Source: an uncultured Clostridia bacterium | GTDB lineage: Bacteria > Bacillota > Clostridia > Christensenellales > CAG-314 | Direction of reading: 5' to 3' | NCBI GenBank assembly: GCA_934177025.1 | Contig: CAKPPA010000001.1 | Location: forward strand, 1-32,376 | DNA: 32,376 nucleotides | Shown: positions 1 through 6,432 of the stretch, piece after piece | Position numbering within the stretch: position 1 is the stretch's first letter | Layout of the letters: each line of letters begins with the position of its first letter | The notes under the pieces: generated by a model | What the model saw: only the letters and a program-made list of their open reading frames with translations | What the model was told of the DNA's origin: nothing | Database searches by the model: none | Program-made: the position numbers and the translations under genes

Positions 1-75
1 GTAGCGGCGGTCGGATTCGAACCAACGACCTGCCGGGTATGAACCGGCCGCTATAACCATCTAAGCTACGCCGCC
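1..75 (-). tRNA. tRNA-Met (CAU), elongator
   Basis: Read on the minus strand this folds as a cloverleaf: acceptor GGCGGCG pairs with CGCCGCT (one G-U pair at the end), the T arm is GTTGG-TTCGAAT-CCGAC, and the anticodon stem GCCGG/CCGGC encloses the loop TTCATAC with anticodon CAT. The first pair is matched and the anticodon stem lacks the GGG/CCC signature, so it is not an initiator. Its overall sequence resembles the elongator tRNA-Met of Bacillus. A lysidine-modified tRNA-Ile2 also carries CAT and cannot be fully excluded. The window edge cuts the 3' CCA after its first C. It probably shares a transcript with the initiator tRNA just upstream. Confidence 0.93.
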
Positions 76-81
76 ATGAAT

Positions 82-159
<78 letters not shown>

Positions 160-178
160 ATATCACTTCAGCCTAATG

Positions 179-207
179 ATAGTAACAAATTCTTTATTCT
201 TTGTCAA
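179..207 (-). promoter_or_regulatory. Promoter of the tRNA pair
   Basis: The minus strand has a perfect -35 TTGACA (207-202), a 17-base spacer and -10 TACTAT (184-179) preceded by TGT, an extended -10. Transcription would start near 172, about 12 bases before tRNA-fMet. A promoter this close to consensus fits a stable RNA operon. Confidence 0.8.
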
Positions 208-270
208 GTTTTTATCGTGACTTTTTCTTTTAATTGTCCTGCCTTTTTCCGCAAGGGTTTTTTACCGATT

Positions 271-1545
271 TTAACGCCCTTCGCTTCCGGGGACGCTCGG
301 CGCAAAATCCAAAAACTTGTTGTTGCCCTTCACGTTGCCCCGAACGTCCGTCGGCAACAAAACCACGTAGTTTTCGCTGTCGGTGCCGATGAGTTCGACG
401 GAATCCACCACCACTTTTTTGCCCCTGCCGGACGACGCGCTTTCAAACCGCGCCTTTAGTTTGCCTACGCCGACAAAATCCCCGTCCAGCACCCCTTCGA
501 GCGTCCCTGCCGCCGCAAAGGATACCGCCGTTGTGCCGTCGTATATTTTGTCGTTTAATTTCAGCCCCGTAAGCCGCAAGGGGTTCGGGCAAATTTTGCC
601 GCGCGCTTCCGCCGCCTCGATGCGATAGTTTTTTGCCTTGTCGCCCGTAAGTTTTAACCCCGAAAGCACAATGCGTCGTTCGCCGACGGCGGCGTTGTCA
701 AAGGCAATCGCATCGTATTCCGCCGACACGTCGTCCCCCTCCAACGTGTCGAGGCAAAGCGTTCCGCAAAAACTTGCCGTGCCGTCGTAAACTTTTTCCG
801 TTTCGGTAAAGTGCAACGCAAGGACTTTCGGCAAAATCGTCAACGTCCCTTCCCGCACGGTTACGTCGTATTTTTCCGTTTCCACGCCTACTACGGTAAC
901 GGGGTACGTTCCGACGTCCGAATTTTGTTGTGCGTCCGTTTGCAGCGTGGGGCTGAAGTTCAAACTTTCTGCCGTGTCGCCGTCCACAAACCCCTGAAAC
1001 GTTACTTTTAGCGGCGGATTTGCCGTGCCGTACTCCTTTTGACAGGAAGTTACTTCCGCTACAAGCAACGGTTTTTGCACAATGACGACTTTTTTTGCGA
1101 TTTCCCTTGCCGAAACTTCGACGGAAATCGTCACTTCGCCCGTCCGATTCGGGCAAAAGTCAAAAGCGTGCGTCGAGGCATGCCCCGCTTTTTCGCGAAA
1201 CGCTTCCTTGCCGTTTACCTTCCACACGATTTCGTCCGTTTCCTTCACCGACGTACTGCGTAAACGCACTTCGTAGGTGGCGTGTTCGCCGTAACGTAGT
1301 TCCGCTACGCCGACCAATTCCCCTTTTTTTTCCGCGGGTTTTTGCGGCAGGACGAGTGCCGTCACCAAAATCGTTAAAAGCACAACAACGCCGATCAAGG
1401 CCAGCCACAGTCCGCCGTAAAACCCTTTTGCGTCCTGCGCCGTTTCCCCCTGCGGCGTTGTGTTTTGTTGTTTGCTGTGTTCCGAACGAGCAACGTTTTT
1501 CGTGCGTTCGTTCGTTGTTTTTTTGTTTTTTTGCGCCTGTTTCAT
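271..1545 (-). CDS. Membrane-anchored MBG/YDG repeat protein
   Basis: Predicted surface-exposed protein of 424 residues with a Lys/Arg-rich cytoplasmic head (about 1-40), one hydrophobic anchor (about 43-66) and a long extracellular part. That part begins with an Ig-like beta region (about 73-157), then an MBG-type repeat (about 158-240), then two YDG-type repeats (about 241-320 and 325-405), recognised by the phrases VYDGTASF and IYDGTTAV and the recurring 'AKNYRIE'/'SENYVV' ends. Such domains are common in bacterial surface and adhesin-like proteins; the role here is unknown. A longer frame begins at 1575, but GGAGGAG sits seven bases before the internal ATG at 1545, which I take as the true start. 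The gene follows the MATE gene by 51 bases and is probably co-transcribed with it. Confidence 0.8.
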   Translation of the reverse strand: MKQAQKNKKTTNERTKNVARSEHSKQQNTTPQGETAQDAKGFYGGLWLALIGVVVLLTILVTALVLPQKPAEKKGELVGVAELRYGEHATYEVRLRSTSVKETDEIVWKVNGKEAFREKAGHASTHAFDFCPNRTGEVTISVEVSAREIAKKVVIVQKPLLVAEVTSCQKEYGTANPPLKVTFQGFVDGDTAESLNFSPTLQTDAQQNSDVGTYPVTVVGVETEKYDVTVREGTLTILPKVLALHFTETEKVYDGTASFCGTLCLDTLEGDDVSAEYDAIAFDNAAVGERRIVLSGLKLTGDKAKNYRIEAAEARGKICPNPLRLTGLKLNDKIYDGTTAVSFAAAGTLEGVLDGDFVGVGKLKARFESASSGRGKKVVVDSVELIGTDSENYVVLLPTDVRGNVKGNNKFLDFAPSVPGSEGR

Positions 1546-1596
1546 AAACTCCTCCGCAAGGTCAGTTTGTGCCATGCGGAAAAATTTATTACGCTG

Positions 1597-2967
1597 TTAG
1601 GAAATGCCTACAATGCGCTTGTTTTCCCATTTTTTCGAAAAATAGCGAATTAATCCGAACAAAACGGAAATCGACCAGCCGATCGGGATTGCCAGCGAAA
1701 CGGAAAGATGCTTCAGTTCCGGCGGCAAAATGACAAAATACATTAAGTACTGCGAGCCGATGCGCCCTACAAGCCCGCTAATGGTGCAAAGCAGGAAGTA
1801 GCGAATGTCGCCCACCCCGCGCAACAAGCCGTTTACTACAAACATAATACCTGCCAAAACGTAAAACGGGCTAACCCAACGCAACATTTCCACGCCGAAG
1901 TCGATGGCGGCACGGGAAGTGTCCCCTTCCAAAAACACGCCGAGGAGCGGCTCCCCAAACAGGTACAACACGCCGCAAACCGCAACGGCAATGGCGGAGG
2001 AAGTTAAAATCCCCGCGCGGAACCCGCGCCTCACGCGATCCGGCAGTTCGGCACCGATGTTTTGCCCCGTAAACGAGGACATCGCCGTCGAAATGTTGAC
2101 AAACGGCATTGTGGCAAAGGAATCCAAGCGGAACCCTGCGGTAACCCCTGCAATAAAGTCGTCGCCGCATTTGTTAATGATGTTTTGCGAAAACATCATG
2201 CCGATGGACACAATGGACTGTTGCAAAATGGACGGAACGCCGATGCGAATCATTTTGGAGGCAATTTCCTTGTCGAAAATTTGCGGCTTTTCCGCTTCGT
2301 CCTCCGATTTTAGCATACGCATTTTGAATTTCAGCAAAATCATTAAAATCGCCGCCGAAATTCCTTGGCTGATAATGGTGGCAAGTGCCGCACCGCCGAC
2401 ACTCATTTGCAGCACCATAACAAACAGCAAATCCAGCCCGACGTTTACAACCGTTGTTGCCATAAGGATGTAAAGCGGCGTTTTGGAGTCGCCCAGCGCA
2501 TTGTAAACGGCAGTAATGCCGTTGTACATCATTACAAACAGCGATCCGCCGAACACGATTTTTAAGTAACTGTCCGACATGTCGATAAAGGACGCCGGCG
2601 TATCCAAAAGTTGCAGGAGCGGACGCGAAATCAGGATTCCGATGCCGGTCAGTAGCACCCCCGCCGCGGCGGAAAGGATTAACGCCGTTGTAATGGCCTC
2701 TTTCACCTTGCCGATTTTACGCGCGCCGAACAATTGCGAAACGACAACGGAAATTCCGATGCTCATTCCGGCACCGACGGCAATCATAAGGAAAAAAATT
2801 GCAAAACTTGCGCCGATGGCGGCAAGCCCCAATTTTCCGACCACTTGCCCCACGACGATAAAATCCACCAAATTGTACAACTGTTGAAACACGTTTCCGA
2901 TAAACATCGGCAGTGCAAACATCAACAGCACTTTTCCGGCGTTTCCTTTTGTTAAATCTCGAACCAT
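1597..2967 (-). CDS. MATE family efflux transporter
   Basis: A 456-residue integral membrane protein of the MATE (multidrug and toxic compound extrusion) superfamily, exporting cationic drugs, toxins or metabolites in exchange for Na+ or H+. The N-terminus shows the classic pattern: a polar start (DLTKGN), a first helix with ALPMFIGNVFQQLYNLVD, then VVGQVVG, and helix-loop-helix repeats through twelve likely membrane segments. The length matches the family. A GGGAG ribosome binding site lies seven bases before the ATG. It is divergent from a second, distinct MATE gene at 3122, so the two share a control region. The substrate cannot be told from sequence. Confidence 0.93.
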   Translation of the reverse strand: MVRDLTKGNAGKVLLMFALPMFIGNVFQQLYNLVDFIVVGQVVGKLGLAAIGASFAIFFLMIAVGAGMSIGISVVVSQLFGARKIGKVKEAITTALILSAAAGVLLTGIGILISRPLLQLLDTPASFIDMSDSYLKIVFGGSLFVMMYNGITAVYNALGDSKTPLYILMATTVVNVGLDLLFVMVLQMSVGGAALATIISQGISAAILMILLKFKMRMLKSEDEAEKPQIFDKEIASKMIRIGVPSILQQSIVSIGMMFSQNIINKCGDDFIAGVTAGFRLDSFATMPFVNISTAMSSFTGQNIGAELPDRVRRGFRAGILTSSAIAVAVCGVLYLFGEPLLGVFLEGDTSRAAIDFGVEMLRWVSPFYVLAGIMFVVNGLLRGVGDIRYFLLCTISGLVGRIGSQYLMYFVILPPELKHLSVSLAIPIGWSISVLFGLIRYFSKKWENKRIVGIS

Positions 2968-2996
2968 AAATTTCTCCCGTAAAAATCCTTTTAAGA

Positions 2997-3026
2997 GTAA
3001 TACATCTTGTTTATTTTGTAAAACAA
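2997..3026 (-). promoter_or_regulatory. Possible promoter of the minus-strand MATE gene
   Basis: On the minus strand TTGTTT (3026-3021) and TATTAC (3002-2997) are 18 bases apart, placing a start about 25 bases before the SD of the 1597-2967 gene. Both boxes are imperfect, so this is tentative. Confidence 0.35.
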
Positions 3027-3066
3027 TTTTTTCTTTTTTAAAAATCTTTTATGAAAAATCGATTAC

Positions 3067-3099
3067 TTGTTTGCCAGAACCGTTTGCTTATGCTAGTAT
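3067..3099 (+). promoter_or_regulatory. Promoter of the plus-strand MATE gene
   Basis: An extended -10, TATGCTAGTAT, lies at 3089-3099, with a weak TTGTTT upstream at 3067-3072. The predicted start is about 15 bases before the downstream ATG. The TTG codon at 3071 that would open a longer frame is inside this promoter, which argues against it as a translation start. Confidence 0.5.
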
Positions 3100-3121
3100 C
3101 AAAAGCACGGAGTACTGTGAA

Positions 3122-4567
3122 ATGAAATTTTACAAGGATAAGGAATTTGTTCGGCACATTACGCGGCTGGCAGTGCCGATTGCCCTGCAAAACCTGTTGA
3201 CAAGCGTAGTAAACATTGTGGATCAGGTTATGGTAGGTGCGTTGCCGGCGGAAATCGCAAACTATGCGATGTCCGCCGTTTTGTTGGTCAATCAAATCGT
3301 GTTTATTTTCCAAATCGTTATTTTTGCCATTTGCAACACGAACAACGTGTTTATCAGTCAGTACTGGGGCAAAAACGATCGGGATGCCATTCCGCCTGCC
3401 GTCGGGTTCGGGCTGTGCTTAAGCATTGCAATTGCACTCCTGACCACGCTTGTTTGCATGTTGTTCCCGCACTTTGTGGTGGGTCTGTTCGCCCCGAAGG
3501 CGGAAATTTTGCGCTATGCCGAGGAGTTCCTGCGCGTGGTGGCACTCAGCTTTTTGCCGTCCACCATTTCCATTGTGTTAACGTTCGCTTTACGCGGACT
3601 CAAACAAATGAAACTTGCCCTCATCGCCAACGGCGCAGCCATTGTCGTCAACTGCTTTTTGAACTTTAGCTTAATGTTCGGAAAATTCGGTTTTCCGGAA
3701 ATGGGGCTGGTCGGTGCGGCATGGGGTACCGCTTTTTCCCGCATTGTAGAAATGGCAATTGTTTTGGTGGGGCTCCTCATTGCGAAATATCCGATTACCG
3801 CGCGCTTGCCGAAAATGGTAGCGTGGTCGAAGGACTATTTGAAAAAATTTTCCAAAATGTTTTTGCCGATTTTGTCCAACGAAGTGTTTTGGGTGCTGGG
3901 TGCGTCCATTTACCTCGCGGTGTTTGCACAACTGCCGGATAGCGAAAACGTCCTTGCCGCCGTCAACGTAACGCAAAGCGTCGACAAATTGGTGGGCGTC
4001 GCTATGATCGGGCTAGGCTCCGCTACCAGCGTTGTTATCGGCAACATTTTAGGCATGAACGACGTGGAAAAAGCCAAAGCCTATGCCAAAATGTCCGTGC
4101 AGTATTCGCTCGTCGTCGGCATTTTGATTGCGGCGGTTATGTTTGCCTTAAGTTTTTGCGTGCAGTTTTTCTTCGTCAACCTCAATGCGGAAAGTTTGGC
4201 GTATGCGCGCAACCTCATGATGATTTTCGCCGTCGCCGCCATTGTGCGCACGCTGACGTTTAACCTCATGATCGGCGTTTTGCGGGCAGGCGGGGACACC
4301 ACCTTTTGCTTTATCACGGAAACTTGCACCGTTTGGTTGATTGCCGTGCCGATTTGCTGCCTGACGGGGCTTTTGTTCCAATGGCGCGTGGAAATTATTT
4401 ATTCCCTCATTTACGTGGAGGAAGCCTTAAAATCCTTGATCCTTTACTTGCGGCAACGTTCGGGCAAATGGATTCGCGTTTTGGTTGGCAAGGATACCCC
4501 TGCCGTCGAACAGGCCGCCGCACAAGGAATCGAAGCGGAATCCGAACAGGAGTCCGACCCGTCCTAA
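3122..4567 (+). CDS. MATE family efflux transporter (second copy)
   Basis: A 481-residue MATE-type multidrug/metabolite exporter. Around twelve hydrophobic helices are visible, beginning with the family's early pattern (ITRLAVPIALQNLL, then VDQVMVGALP) and containing the mid-protein repeat with AAWGTAFSRIVE. The charged tail (EAESEQESDPS) is cytoplasmic. It is clearly a paralogue rather than a recent duplicate of the neighbour at 1597-2967, as the two share only family-level similarity. The start at 3122 is chosen because GGAG lies nine bases before it, while the longer TTG-initiated frame overlaps the promoter. A strong terminator follows, so it is a single-gene unit. Confidence 0.92.
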   Translation: MKFYKDKEFVRHITRLAVPIALQNLLTSVVNIVDQVMVGALPAEIANYAMSAVLLVNQIVFIFQIVIFAICNTNNVFISQYWGKNDRDAIPPAVGFGLCLSIAIALLTTLVCMLFPHFVVGLFAPKAEILRYAEEFLRVVALSFLPSTISIVLTFALRGLKQMKLALIANGAAIVVNCFLNFSLMFGKFGFPEMGLVGAAWGTAFSRIVEMAIVLVGLLIAKYPITARLPKMVAWSKDYLKKFSKMFLPILSNEVFWVLGASIYLAVFAQLPDSENVLAAVNVTQSVDKLVGVAMIGLGSATSVVIGNILGMNDVEKAKAYAKMSVQYSLVVGILIAAVMFALSFCVQFFFVNLNAESLAYARNLMMIFAVAAIVRTLTFNLMIGVLRAGGDTTFCFITETCTVWLIAVPICCLTGLLFQWRVEIIYSLIYVEEALKSLILYLRQRSGKWIRVLVGKDTPAVEQAAAQGIEAESEQESDPS

Positions 4568-4603
4568 CACAAAAAAGCCGCTTTTCGTAGAAAACAAACG
4601 TAA

Positions 4604-4639
4604 AAAAACCGTTGAATTTTCAACGGTTTTTGTTTTTTT
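4604..4639 (+). terminator. Intrinsic terminator after the plus-strand MATE gene
   Basis: AAAAACCGTTGAA (4604-4616) pairs with TTCAACGGTTTTT (4619-4631), followed by a T-rich run. It lies 37 bases after the stop codon. The A-rich left arm also lets it work for minus-strand transcripts. Confidence 0.8.
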
Positions 4640-4654
4640 GTTTTCCTAACTTGC

Positions 4655-4799
4655 TTTTTACGATTTCGCTTTTTAAAGTTTTTGCGACTTCGCTTTTTTC
4701 AAGGTTTTGTGACTTCCTTTTTCAAAAGTTTACGATTTCCTTATTTCAAAAGTTTACGATTCCTCTTTTTTTAAGTTTTTGTGATTTCGTTTTTTCAAC
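4655..4799. repeat. Six-unit degenerate tandem repeat, 23-26 bp period
   Basis: The 373-base space between the convergent genes ending at 4567 and 4941 holds the terminator above and then six consecutive T-rich units starting at 4655, 4679, 4705, 4729, 4753 and 4776. Each follows the pattern TTTTxxGAYTTCCxTTTTTCAAAG. The rest (4800-4940) is T-rich and I see no gene there. A 116-codon plus-strand frame across the repeat starts with TTG inside the terminator and encodes only Phe/Leu/Thr/Ser repeats, so I treat the array as non-coding. Confidence 0.7.
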
Positions 4800-4940
4800 T
4801 CTGTTGCGGTTGTTCTTTTTTAGCCATCCCTGCGCTTTCGCAACGAAACGTTTTTCCTCCTTAAAAGGCTTCCATCCATTTTTGGGTTCCCTGTCTCACA
4901 GCAAACGGAGCCTTGCAACAGTGCTGTCCCTTAACGCCCC

Positions 4941-5981
4941 TTATTTTACGGTTTTTTCGTAAATCCGATGTACGGCAGTCACTTCGGCGTGGAGCCGCTC
5001 GGCCATTTCCAACTCCGTAAAGGCGTTCTCCGCAATTTTGTGTAGCACAATCTTTTCGCAGGAGGACGGAATGCGCCGCCGCATTTGCTCCAAAATGACG
5101 TAAAACATATCCTTTTGCAAGTACGTTTGTTTGCAACAAAGCGCAAGGACGTGGAACGTCGACCGATCCGCCGAATCTTCCTCCTTTCGTCGTGCAAAAA
5201 TTCGTTTCCTTTTCCCCAGCGTGTCCTCAAAGCCGCCGGCACAAAAACCTACCGGATGCGAAAGTTCGTCCTTAAGTAGCAACATCACGTTCGGTTTTCG
5301 CAGCATCCCCAACAACTCCGGATAGCCGTTTAAAAACGCTTCGGAAATGCTTACGGTACTTTCCTCGTACTTGTCCTTATCCGCAATGGAAACCAAATCC
5401 TTAATTTGTGCGCATTTACTCGTGCGGAACGGCTCCGCCGCAATTCCTTCCGGCAGTTCGTCCTTTAACGCCTCGTTACGAAACGCCACGGTAAACACGT
5501 CCTTGTACTTGCCAAAACCCATTTCCTCAAACAACTGACGGTAGTATGGCGGTTGACGGAAAAAGAATTTTTCCTCGCCGAAAATCGGGCAGCCGTCGCC
5601 GTTAAACGGATTAAACGTGCAAACCGGCCCTTTCAGCCGCGACACCCCGTACTTTTTCATTTGCAAAAACACACTTTCGAACAGCAGTTGCGCCGTCGCA
5701 ACGGAATCCTCACAGTAAAAATAACAAAAATAACACGTCGGGCAATCGCCGCAATGCTTGTCGTTTTCAAAATAAAACAACGTTTGCGCCTTAATTTGAC
5801 CGCCGTCCCTTACGGCAACCGCAAAAACGTTGCGCTTGGAAAGCACCGCCCCGCTTAATTTTTTAAAATAATGGCGGAACAAAAGATTCGCCGTTTTTTC
5901 CTTTTCGGCGGCGACGTATGGGAATTGCGAATAGACGAATTTTTTTAATTCTCTTTTCGTCGAAATGAGTTTTACTTCCAT
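4941..5981 (-). CDS. YghO-like N-acyltransferase-fold protein
   Basis: A 346-residue soluble protein resembling the uncharacterised YghO-type relatives of the GNAT acetyltransferases. The key stretch (about residues 110-165) carries RLKGPVCTFNPFNGDGCP, then QPPYYRQLFEEMGFGKYKD, matching the family's 'GP..FS.N..G' and 'PPYY..L.E..GF.K..D' signature. The preceding segment EDSVATAQLLFESV matches the family helix that normally follows 'GFFG.FE'. Here that Gly/Phe motif is replaced by a cysteine-rich stretch, CGDCPTCYFCYFYC (residues about 77-90), which is unusual. No catalytic residue can be assigned with confidence and the substrate is unknown. The gene has its own promoter and AAGG seven bases before the ATG. 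Confidence 0.65.
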   Translation of the reverse strand: MEVKLISTKRELKKFVYSQFPYVAAEKEKTANLLFRHYFKKLSGAVLSKRNVFAVAVRDGGQIKAQTLFYFENDKHCGDCPTCYFCYFYCEDSVATAQLLFESVFLQMKKYGVSRLKGPVCTFNPFNGDGCPIFGEEKFFFRQPPYYRQLFEEMGFGKYKDVFTVAFRNEALKDELPEGIAAEPFRTSKCAQIKDLVSIADKDKYEESTVSISEAFLNGYPELLGMLRKPNVMLLLKDELSHPVGFCAGGFEDTLGKRKRIFARRKEEDSADRSTFHVLALCCKQTYLQKDMFYVILEQMRRRIPSSCEKIVLHKIAENAFTELEMAERLHAEVTAVHRIYEKTVK

Positions 5982-6001
5982 AATGTAACCTTATTTTTCA
6001 A

Positions 6002-6030
6002 ATTTTAAGTTTTTTCCCAACCGATGTCAA
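6002..6030 (-). promoter_or_regulatory. Promoter of the YghO-like gene
   Basis: The minus strand has a perfect TTGACA (6030-6025), a 17-base spacer and TAAAAT (6007-6002). A start near 5995 gives a 14-base leader containing the AAGG ribosome binding site. Confidence 0.75.
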
Positions 6031-6059
6031 CAGCCAAACCGCTTCCATCACGTTTTTTC

Positions 6060-6370
6060 AGATAATCTTCACAATACTTCCTTTTTTCTCCCTGATTTTT
6101 CCTTGTTTCCGCCGTTTTTTCGTCCCTTTTTGGTTGCTTTGCCGTTCCGCATTCGTTCCCCTTTTGTTGTTTTTCCACTGCAGTTACTCCTATTTTTTCC
6201 TCCCCTTGTTTTTGCTTTTTTCCCTTGCTCTTTTCCTCGCTCTTTTCCTTTCCTCTTTTTTCCCTTTCTCTTTCCTTTTTGATCCCGCTTTTTTCTTTTC
6301 TTTTTCTCTCTTTCCTTTTTTCGCTTTTTCCCTACGCTGTGCGTTCCTACGGAAGGAATCATTTTTTTGA
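6060..6370. other. Long polypyrimidine tract between divergent genes
   Basis: The plus strand is almost all C and T from about 6190 to 6345, built from irregular CTTTTTCC and CTCTTTTCC pieces. The 451-base space from 5982 to 6432 otherwise holds the two divergent promoters. A 114-codon minus-strand frame here encodes a Lys/Arg/Gly/Glu string with no recognisable domain and is judged spurious. Confidence 0.6.
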
Positions 6371-6397
6371 AAAAAGGTTTTTTCGGAAAAACTCCTT

Positions 6398-6426
6398 TTG
6401 ACTTACGGCGCAAAAATCGGTATAAT
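6398..6426 (+). promoter_or_regulatory. Near-consensus promoter placing +1 on the methyltransferase ATG
   Basis: TTGACT (6398-6403), a 17-base spacer and TATAAT (6421-6426) form a near-perfect housekeeping promoter. Exactly six bases separate TATAAT from the ATG at 6433, so the expected first transcribed base is the A of the start codon. No ribosome binding site is present, which fits a leaderless mRNA. Confidence 0.85.
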
Positions 6427-6432
6427 CATTTT

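Noticed and set aside
1..75. tRNA-Ile2 with CAT anticodon
   Set aside because: Sequence pattern matches the elongator tRNA-Met of Bacillota; final separation from Ile2 needs comparison of identity bases.
1546..1575. Ten-residue N-terminal extension of the MBG/YDG protein
   Set aside because: The GGAGGAG within it is ideally placed for the internal ATG at 1545.
3071..3121. Longer TTG-initiated N-terminus for the plus-strand MATE
   Set aside because: It overlaps the predicted promoter, and a GGAG site fits the ATG at 3122.
4612..4962. Phe/Leu-rich 116-codon frame over the tandem repeat
   Set aside because: Starts with TTG inside the terminator hairpin, repeats are not a constant multiple of three, and no ribosome binding site exists.
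6069..6413. Lys/Arg-rich 114-codon minus-strand frame in the polypyrimidine tract
   Set aside because: A by-product of pure purine sequence on that strand; no domain or translation signal.
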